The position numbers and the translations under genes are program-made. Shown here one piece after another: positions 6,123-10,471 of a stretch of 10,471 nucleotides of DNA. How positions within the stretch are numbered: position 1 is the first letter of the stretch; each line of letters starts with the position of its first letter. Source of the DNA: Candidatus Neomicrothrix sp. UBA2517 (GTDB taxonomy: Bacteria; Actinomycetota; Acidimicrobiia; Acidimicrobiales; UBA8592); the NCBI GenBank assembly GCA_002341185.1, contig DDNP01000030.1:36157-46627 (forward strand). Reading direction: 5' to 3'. The notes under the pieces are model-generated. The model did no database searches, was not told the origin of the DNA, and saw only the letters and a program-made list of their open reading frames with translations.

Positions 6123-7337
6123 ATGGAAAAGCGCAGAATACTTGAGGGAATACGGGTAATTGATATGACTCAATACCTAGCTGGGCCCACTGTCACAAGA
6201 ATGATGGCTGAGATGGGTGCTGACATTATAAAGATTGAGCAAGCACCATCGGGAGACCCTTCTCGCAATTATGCAATTATCAATGACAAAGGACGCAGCG
6301 GTTACTTCGTCCAACAAAATCGTGGGAAAAAAAGTCTTTGCCTAAATTTTGATGACCCAAGGGGTAAAGATATTCTCTTGCAGTTAATCGGTGAAGCTGA
6401 TGTATTCGTTGAAAATTATGGGCCCGGAGTCCTTGAAAGAAGAAACCTGAATTGGGACTCCTTGAAAGACCTCAATCCACAACTTGTAATGGCTTCTATC
6501 TCTGGCTTTGGCAGAGAAAGCGCCATGAGCGACAGGCCTGCCTTTGATATGATTGCCCAAGCCTTCAGTGGAACTATGCATATGACGGGAGACGCTGAAG
6601 GGCCACCTATGCCAGTTGGGCAATCAATCGCCGATGTTATGACAGGGGTGCATGCGGTGGCTGCTATTGGATATGCACTTTTCTATAGAGAACGAACGGG
6701 CAAAGGACAGTTTCTGGACATAGCGATGGTTGATTCCTTATTCCACTCTCAAGAACTAGCAGTCCAAGGACCATCCTTGACAGGTATGAAATGGAAACCG
6801 AAAAGATCAGGGCACTTATCTAGGATCAACAGTCCGCTAGGAGCTTTCAAAGGGCCACAAGAATGGATTGTTATTCAATGTATGGAAGCGCAATGGCCCC
6901 GCTTCGTCGAAGCCATAGGAAAGCCAGAGCTTCTGCACGATGAACGTTTCGCTAACCTCAAAGGACGGATGAAAAATCGCGATGAGTTGAACGAGATCAT
7001 TCAAAAGTGGATGCAAAGTTTTGGCAATGATCAAGACATCCTTGATATTCTTACCGAAGCACGCATTCCTTCAGGTCCAGTCCTTGCACCTTATGACGCA
7101 ATAGGGCACCCATATTTTGAATCACGTGGAGCTGTGCGACAAGTCAACGACCCACTGCTAGGTGACTTACATATCCCGGGCGACCCTCTCAGGTTTTCCG
7201 ATTTCCCTGAGCCATTGGAACTAGTAGCACCTACACTCGGGGAACATAATCAACATATCCTAGAGTCAATTGGCTTACCTGATGAAGAGATAGCTCAACT
7301 CATGAATGATGAAGTCATCGTCAGCGGAGATACCTAA
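6123..7337 (+). CDS. CaiB/BaiF family (class III) CoA-transferase
   Basis: A 404-residue class III CoA-transferase, which moves CoA between carboxylic acids through an enzyme-bound aspartyl-CoA thioester. The N terminus LEGIRVIDMTQYLAGP and MGADIIKIEQAPSGDPSR are hallmark stretches. RGKKSLCLNF with DPRG follows, then VFVENYGPGVLER, SISGFG, and RPAFDMIAQAFSG, where D142 should be the catalytic aspartate. The closing part includes ARIPSGPVLAPYDAIGHPYF and LGEHNQHILESIGL, also family-typical. Length is normal. The ATG at 6123 is chosen because it fits the conserved start; in-frame TTG codons at 6096 and 6102 would give a non-conserved tail, and none of these has a clear Shine-Dalgarno. The stop overlaps the kynureninase start (TAATG), so the two are coupled. 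Donor and acceptor acids are unknown; anthranilate is possible from the neighbour, but the family is broad. Confidence 0.92.
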   Translation: MEKRRILEGIRVIDMTQYLAGPTVTRMMAEMGADIIKIEQAPSGDPSRNYAIINDKGRSGYFVQQNRGKKSLCLNFDDPRGKDILLQLIGEADVFVENYGPGVLERRNLNWDSLKDLNPQLVMASISGFGRESAMSDRPAFDMIAQAFSGTMHMTGDAEGPPMPVGQSIADVMTGVHAVAAIGYALFYRERTGKGQFLDIAMVDSLFHSQELAVQGPSLTGMKWKPKRSGHLSRINSPLGAFKGPQEWIVIQCMEAQWPRFVEAIGKPELLHDERFANLKGRMKNRDELNEIIQKWMQSFGNDQDILDILTEARIPSGPVLAPYDAIGHPYFESRGAVRQVNDPLLGDLHIPGDPLRFSDFPEPLELVAPTLGEHNQHILESIGLPDEEIAQLMNDEVIVSGDT

Positions 7338-8602
7338 TGCCCCCCGCATTAGACCTTGACGAGGCATCAGAGCTCGATACACAGGACACACTCACAAAAA
7401 TCAGAAAAGAATTTGAAATCCCAAAACATTCTGATGGAAGCGAGCAAGCTTATTTCGCTGGTAATTCATTGGGATTACTTCCCAAAAGAACTCGGATAGC
7501 AATTACAAGGGCTCTTGATCAATGGGGCGAGAAAGGCGTCGCCGGACACTTTGATGGAAAGGAAGCCTGGTATCAATTAGATGAGGAGATCGCTACTCTC
7601 CAAACAGATATTGTTGGCTGTTTGCCATCTGAAACAGGGATAATGGGGTCACTGACAACTAATCTCCACATGCTGATGGCTTCCTTCTATAGGCCAACTG
7701 CGGCAAAGAAAAAAATCATTATTGAGCCACATGCATTCCCTTCCGACCGTTATGCTGTCGCTGCTCAAGTGGAGTGGCATGGCGGCGAACCAAACAATGA
7801 CGTTATAAAGATTGAAGCAGAGAACCCTGACTTAATTACTCCAGATGATCTCGAACGCACGCTTCACAATCACAAGAATGAAGTTTGCCTCGCATTACTA
7901 GGAGGAGTTAATTACTACACCGGCCAGTTTCTTGATATTCCAGCGTTTGCTTCAATACTCAAAAGTAAAGAAATCACATTCGGACTTGATTTAGCTCATG
8001 CCGTAGGAAATGTTCCGCTAAAACTCCATGACTGGGGGATTGATTTCGCTTCGTGGTGCACATACAAATACTTGAACGCTGGTCCGGGAAGTATCGCCGG
8101 TTACTTCGTGAATCAAGAACACCACGACAATAAAGATTTAATACGTTTAGCCGGTTGGTGGGGTAATGATCCAGACACAAGATTCGATATGCATGGTCAG
8201 ATGAACTTTATTCCACGTCCATCAGCAGACGGATGGAAAACTTCAAATCCATCGTTGATGGCCATGGTCCCATTGAAAGAATCATTAGAAATATTCGCAT
8301 TTTATGGAATGACTGCTCTAAGGGAACGATCAATCAGGTTGACAAACTATTTTGAAAAGGGAATCAAATTGATAGAAAGTATCTCTTCAATTACGCCTGA
8401 AAATCCTGAAATGCGAGGTTGTCAGGTTTCAATACGGGTCTCAGGTAATGCCTCGAAACTTGAAAAAGAACTCATCAATCTCGGAATTGTTCCAGATGCC
8501 CGGGACCCTGATATTCTTCGCTTTGCCCCAGTGCCCATGTACTCAACATTTGTAGATATTGCAAGAGGAATTCGAACGCTAGAGCAACTCGTCGCAAATT
8601 AG
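7337..8602 (+). CDS. kynU: Kynureninase
   Basis: A 421-residue PLP enzyme of aminotransferase class V fold, expected to hydrolyse L-kynurenine (or 3-hydroxykynurenine) to anthranilate (or 3-hydroxyanthranilate) plus L-alanine in the cytosol. Recognition rests on a chain of kynureninase motifs: YFAGNSLGLLPK (39-50), the WGEKGVAGHF region, the FPSDRYA motif (134-140) with PLP-ring D137, DLAHAVGN (218-225), CTYKYLNAGPGS (241-252) with Schiff-base lysine K244, LAGWWGND (271-278) and the TSNPS loop (302-306). Length matches the family. The start codon overlaps the CoA-transferase stop in TAATG, indicating translational coupling. No tryptophan 2,3-dioxygenase, kynurenine formamidase or kynurenine monooxygenase is nearby, so kynurenine may be imported, made elsewhere on the genome, or replaced by an analogue. 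A cysteine desulfurase is ruled out by these motifs. Confidence 0.93.
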   Translation: MPPALDLDEASELDTQDTLTKIRKEFEIPKHSDGSEQAYFAGNSLGLLPKRTRIAITRALDQWGEKGVAGHFDGKEAWYQLDEEIATLQTDIVGCLPSETGIMGSLTTNLHMLMASFYRPTAAKKKIIIEPHAFPSDRYAVAAQVEWHGGEPNNDVIKIEAENPDLITPDDLERTLHNHKNEVCLALLGGVNYYTGQFLDIPAFASILKSKEITFGLDLAHAVGNVPLKLHDWGIDFASWCTYKYLNAGPGSIAGYFVNQEHHDNKDLIRLAGWWGNDPDTRFDMHGQMNFIPRPSADGWKTSNPSLMAMVPLKESLEIFAFYGMTALRERSIRLTNYFEKGIKLIESISSITPENPEMRGCQVSIRVSGNASKLEKELINLGIVPDARDPDILRFAPVPMYSTFVDIARGIRTLEQLVAN

Positions 8603-8646
8603 AAACCGTTGAATCCCATAATTAACGAAATAATTTGATAACTTCA

Positions 8647-10146
8647 ATGATCATGAAAAGACCAAACATTTTACTCATTGTTTCAGACCAAGAGCGCCAA
8701 CGAGACTGGCTACCTGCTGGTTTGGATTTACCAGCCAGACAGCGCTTGCTTGATGAAGGTTTAGAATTCACAAATTACTACACACACACGTCACCCTGCA
8801 GTCCATCACGCGCAACATTATTCACAGGACAGTACATGCTTCAACATGGAGTGCTTGAGAATTCAACAGGTCCAGAAAACACAAACTTACCTGTATCAAC
8901 TGCAACTCTGGGGCACATGTTACGTAATGAAGGGTATAAAACTGCTTATAAAGGGAAGTGGCACTTACAGAATCAACGATATCCAGAAATGGAAAAGTAC
9001 GGCTTTGGGGACTGGGAAGGTAACGATTCCGCCTGGTGGGGACTCCCAGGAACAGGAACTGAATTCGATGAACCCATCACAGACCAAACAATCACTTGGT
9101 TAAAAGAGAATGCAACGTCGGAAAATCCATGGTTTTTGACAACGGCATTCGTTAACCCTCACGACATCATGTGGTTCCCTTGCGACCAACCGTGGTGGCA
9201 GGTAGACAATAAAACTGAAACCGATAATGTGAGAGAACGCCTGAAGAACAGGGATTGGGGAAGAAAAGATAACTTCCCACCATTTGCATATGAACTAGAT
9301 GAGTGGTTCACAGAATTACCGGCGAATTTCCATGACGACCTCCATACAAAACCTGATGTCCACCGTCGCTGGATGCATGCCATGCTGAAATGGGGTGCTC
9401 CGGGAACTATGAACCGAGAAGATGAGCACCTGTGGCTACGTTACCTTGATTACTATGTCAAACTTCATGAACTGAACGATGCCCAAATGATGAGAATCTT
9501 CAAGACTCTTGACGATCTAAATGTTTGGGAAGACACAATCATCATTTTCACATCAGATCATGGTGATCAAGTAGGGTCCCATGGACTTAGATCAAAAGGG
9601 CCCTGGAATTATGAAGAGACCATGCGCATCCCGCTCTATATGAAAATTCCTGGCAAAACCCAAGCAGGGACTCAATCACAGACTCTCGCAAGCCATGTCG
9701 ATTTAGCTAAAACCATTGCTGAATTCGGCGGAGTTACCACCAGTGACTATCCGGGTCTTGTAGGGGAAAGCCTCTCACCTGTGTTCGATGATCTAGATAC
9801 TAAAATTAGAGATTACGTGCTGTTCTCACAGCAATGGCCATGGTACAAAGGTGTCGAGCACACAAGATATGCTAGCGCAGGTATTTTTGATGGGCGATAC
9901 AAATACTGTAGGTATTACGGTGTTGGGGGAGGGGCCGATGCAGCGGGAGTATCATTATCTGGAACTATCCAATTTGACGTAGACAGCCCGTTTGAAGACC
10001 ATGACCACGAGTGGTATGACCTGCAAGAGGATCCACATGAACTCATTAATCTCGCAATGGATCGATCACGACGAAACGAGTTACGCCAACAATTCGAAGA
10101 ACTAAGAGCAATAGAAGAAGTGGATTACGCTCCGATACCTTCGTAA
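8647..10146 (+). CDS. Type I (formylglycine-dependent) sulfatase, cytoplasmic type
   Basis: A 499-residue sulfatase of the alkaline-phosphatase superfamily, which hydrolyses sulfate esters. The CSPSR motif (C51-R55) is the formylglycine site; C51 must be oxidised by a maturase (FGE for the Cys-type), not present in this window. Metal and substrate residues are complete: D14 with Q15 in VSDQ, K104 and H106 in KGKWH, H172 in NPHD, D304-H305 in TSDHGDQ, and K317 in SKGPW. The N terminus is MIMKRPNILLIVSDQ without a signal peptide, so action inside the cell on an imported or internal sulfate ester is expected. ATG at 8647 or 8653 could both start; the in-frame TTG at 8635 is unlikely, and no clear Shine-Dalgarno is seen. 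The closing YDLQEDPHELINLA is typical of the family. The gene begins 44 bases after kynureninase and may be cotranscribed. Substrate unknown. Confidence 0.92.
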   Translation: MIMKRPNILLIVSDQERQRDWLPAGLDLPARQRLLDEGLEFTNYYTHTSPCSPSRATLFTGQYMLQHGVLENSTGPENTNLPVSTATLGHMLRNEGYKTAYKGKWHLQNQRYPEMEKYGFGDWEGNDSAWWGLPGTGTEFDEPITDQTITWLKENATSENPWFLTTAFVNPHDIMWFPCDQPWWQVDNKTETDNVRERLKNRDWGRKDNFPPFAYELDEWFTELPANFHDDLHTKPDVHRRWMHAMLKWGAPGTMNREDEHLWLRYLDYYVKLHELNDAQMMRIFKTLDDLNVWEDTIIIFTSDHGDQVGSHGLRSKGPWNYEETMRIPLYMKIPGKTQAGTQSQTLASHVDLAKTIAEFGGVTTSDYPGLVGESLSPVFDDLDTKIRDYVLFSQQWPWYKGVEHTRYASAGIFDGRYKYCRYYGVGGGADAAGVSLSGTIQFDVDSPFEDHDHEWYDLQEDPHELINLAMDRSRRNELRQQFEELRAIEEVDYAPIPS

Positions 10147-10160
10147 CATAAAAGTAAAAT

Positions 10161-10182
10161 TAATTGATAATCTATTCAATTA
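10161..10182. repeat. AT-rich inverted repeat downstream of the sulfatase gene
   Basis: TAATTGA (10161-10167) and TCAATTA (10176-10182) are perfect 7-base inverted arms around an 8-base loop, starting 15 bases after the sulfatase stop. The stem is too AT-rich for a strong intrinsic terminator and no T run follows. It could be an operator for the downstream importer gene, a weak 3'-end structure, or chance in AT-rich DNA. Confidence 0.35.
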
Positions 10183-10184
10183 CC

Positions 10185-10213
10185 TTGCGACTAGAGAAAA
10201 TCTTTGGCATTAT
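10185..10213 (+). promoter_or_regulatory. Possible promoter of the ABC importer operon
   Basis: TTGCGA (10185-10190) and CATTAT (10208-10213) are spaced by 17 bases; each matches the sigma-70-type consensus at four of six positions. The implied start near 10220 would place the hairpin at 10220-10250 at the very 5' end of the transcript. The match is modest, so this is a weak call supported mainly by position. Confidence 0.3.
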
Positions 10214-10219
10214 TGAGGA

Positions 10220-10250
10220 CGAGGTTGGACAATCCTGTCCGTAAACCTCG
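10220..10250 (+). promoter_or_regulatory. Bulged RNA hairpin in the leader of the lipoprotein gene
   Basis: The outer arms CGAGGTT (10220-10226) and AACCTCG (10244-10250) pair over 7 bases. The inner arms GGACA (10227-10231) and TGTCC (10236-10240) pair over 5 bases around the loop ATCC. The only irregularity is a three-base bulge, GTA (10241-10243), on the 3' side. Twelve pairs with seven G-C make this the strongest hairpin I see in the intergenic DNA. What follows is AT-rich (ATAAATAATTT) but not a T run, so it is a poor intrinsic terminator. A 5' stabilising stem, a protein-binding leader element or a DNA operator are alternatives. It ends 31 bases before the ATG. Confidence 0.5.
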
Positions 10251-10281
10251 ATAAATAATTTCAAAGAGGGGAATATTTAAT

Positions 10282-10471
10282 ATGCGAAATAGACGTCTAT
10301 TTAGACTTCTAGCTATTGTGTTTGCTTTCTCACTCGTCGCCGCAGCTTGCGGTGGTGATGACGATAGCTCCTCCAGCAGCTCAAGTTCTGCTGAAGGTTT
10401 GAACATTGGTACCTTGCTTCCTGAGACTGGTCCGCTGGCATTTTTGTCACAACCTATGCTTCAGGGTGTCA
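10282..10471 (+). CDS. ABC-importer substrate-binding lipoprotein, branched-chain-amino-acid type (N-terminal part)
   Basis: The first 63 codons of an exported lipoprotein, cut by the right edge. A basic start (MRNRRLFR), a hydrophobic core and a lipobox-like VAAAC place the lipidated cysteine at residue 23, followed by GG, three Asp and a run of seven Ser as a flexible linker. The mature part begins LNIGTLLPETGPLAFL, the family-typical first strand and loop of Peripla_BP_6 (LivJ-like) binding proteins, which bind branched-chain amino acids, amides, urea or aromatic acids for LIV-type ABC importers. AGAGGGG (10265-10271) is a good Shine-Dalgarno, with ten bases to ATG 10282. The tether style is common in Actinobacteria. 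The permease and ATPase genes would be expected to the right. The ligand is unknown. Confidence 0.85.
   Translation, partial: MRNRRLFRLLAIVFAFSLVAAACGGDDDSSSSSSSSAEGLNIGTLLPETGPLAFLSQPMLQGV

Noticed and set aside
7337..8602. Cysteine desulfurase or other class V aminotransferase
   Set aside because: The kynureninase-specific stretches (FPSDRYA, GWWGND, CTYKYLNAGPGS, TSNPS) are all present and the desulfurase active-site cysteine loop is not seen.
8635..8646. TTG start for the sulfatase
   Set aside because: ATG codons at 8647 and 8653 stand at the conserved start of the sulfatase fold; the TTG has no supporting Shine-Dalgarno.
10220..10250. Intrinsic terminator of the sulfatase gene
   Set aside because: The stem is good but is not followed by a T run, and it lies about 75 bases after the stop, close to the next gene.
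10220..10281. Known riboswitch class upstream of the lipoprotein
   Set aside because: Only one short hairpin is present; there is no multi-helix core or recognisable conserved riboswitch sequence.
10191..10406. A 71-codon minus-strand ORF across the lipoprotein start
   Set aside because: It is antisense to a clear signal peptide and lipobox, and its product is low-complexity without a domain.

Overview
The window looks like a stretch of a free-living bacterial chromosome with lowish GC (estimated by eye in the low 40s percent). The partial lipoprotein at the right end has the lipobox-Cys, GG, Asp-run, Ser-run amino terminus common in actinobacterial solute-binding proteins. Together with Rieske, CaiB/BaiF, SDR, sulfatase and CHK/APH-type kinase genes, this suggests a low-GC marine actinobacterium, perhaps Acidimicrobiia-like. 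That assignment is inference: Chloroflexi of the SAR202 type carry a similar gene repertoire. I see no RNA gene, insertion sequence, phage gene or CRISPR array. Gene density is very high and no gene-free stretch exceeds 300 bases.

Layout. (1) 1-429, minus: the N-terminal half of an EamA/DMT permease, cut by the window edge. (2) 430-559: a divergent intergenic region with AACAC/GTGTT half-sites and an imperfect tandem duplication of a start region, which creates a seven-codon ORF coupled to the next gene. (3) 560-2296, plus: an APH/CHK-type small-molecule kinase and a histidine-phosphatase-superfamily enzyme, probably one operon. (4) 2293-6012, minus: a four-gene operon read in the order Rieske oxygenase alpha subunit, EEP-family phosphoesterase, PaaI-type thioesterase, SDR oxidoreductase. 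It meets operon 3 tail to tail, and both stop codons lie in a single palindromic CTAG. (5) 6013-6122: a divergent control region with a promoter-like pair and a perfect 15-bp dyad. (6) 6123-8602, plus: a CaiB/BaiF CoA-transferase and a kynureninase, coupled through TAATG. (7) 8647-10146, plus: a cytoplasmic-type formylglycine sulfatase. (8) 10147-10281: an intergenic region with two dyads, one a strong bulged hairpin. (9) 10282-10471, plus: the start of a Peripla_BP_6-type lipoprotein of a branched-chain-amino-acid-like ABC importer.

How the parts may work together (inference). Kynureninase makes anthranilate and alanine from kynurenine. The adjacent CoA-transferase could activate an aromatic or other acid, the divergent Rieske oxygenase could hydroxylate a ring, and the SDR and thioesterase could process hydroxylated or CoA-bound intermediates. 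The sulfatase and importer could supply a substrate. This fits a catabolic island for an aromatic or tryptophan-derived compound. However, tryptophan 2,3-dioxygenase, kynurenine formamidase, a Rieske beta subunit and an electron-transfer partner are all absent here, so the substrate remains open. Each enzyme belongs to a known family; the novelty, if any, is in the combination and in the regulatory structures.
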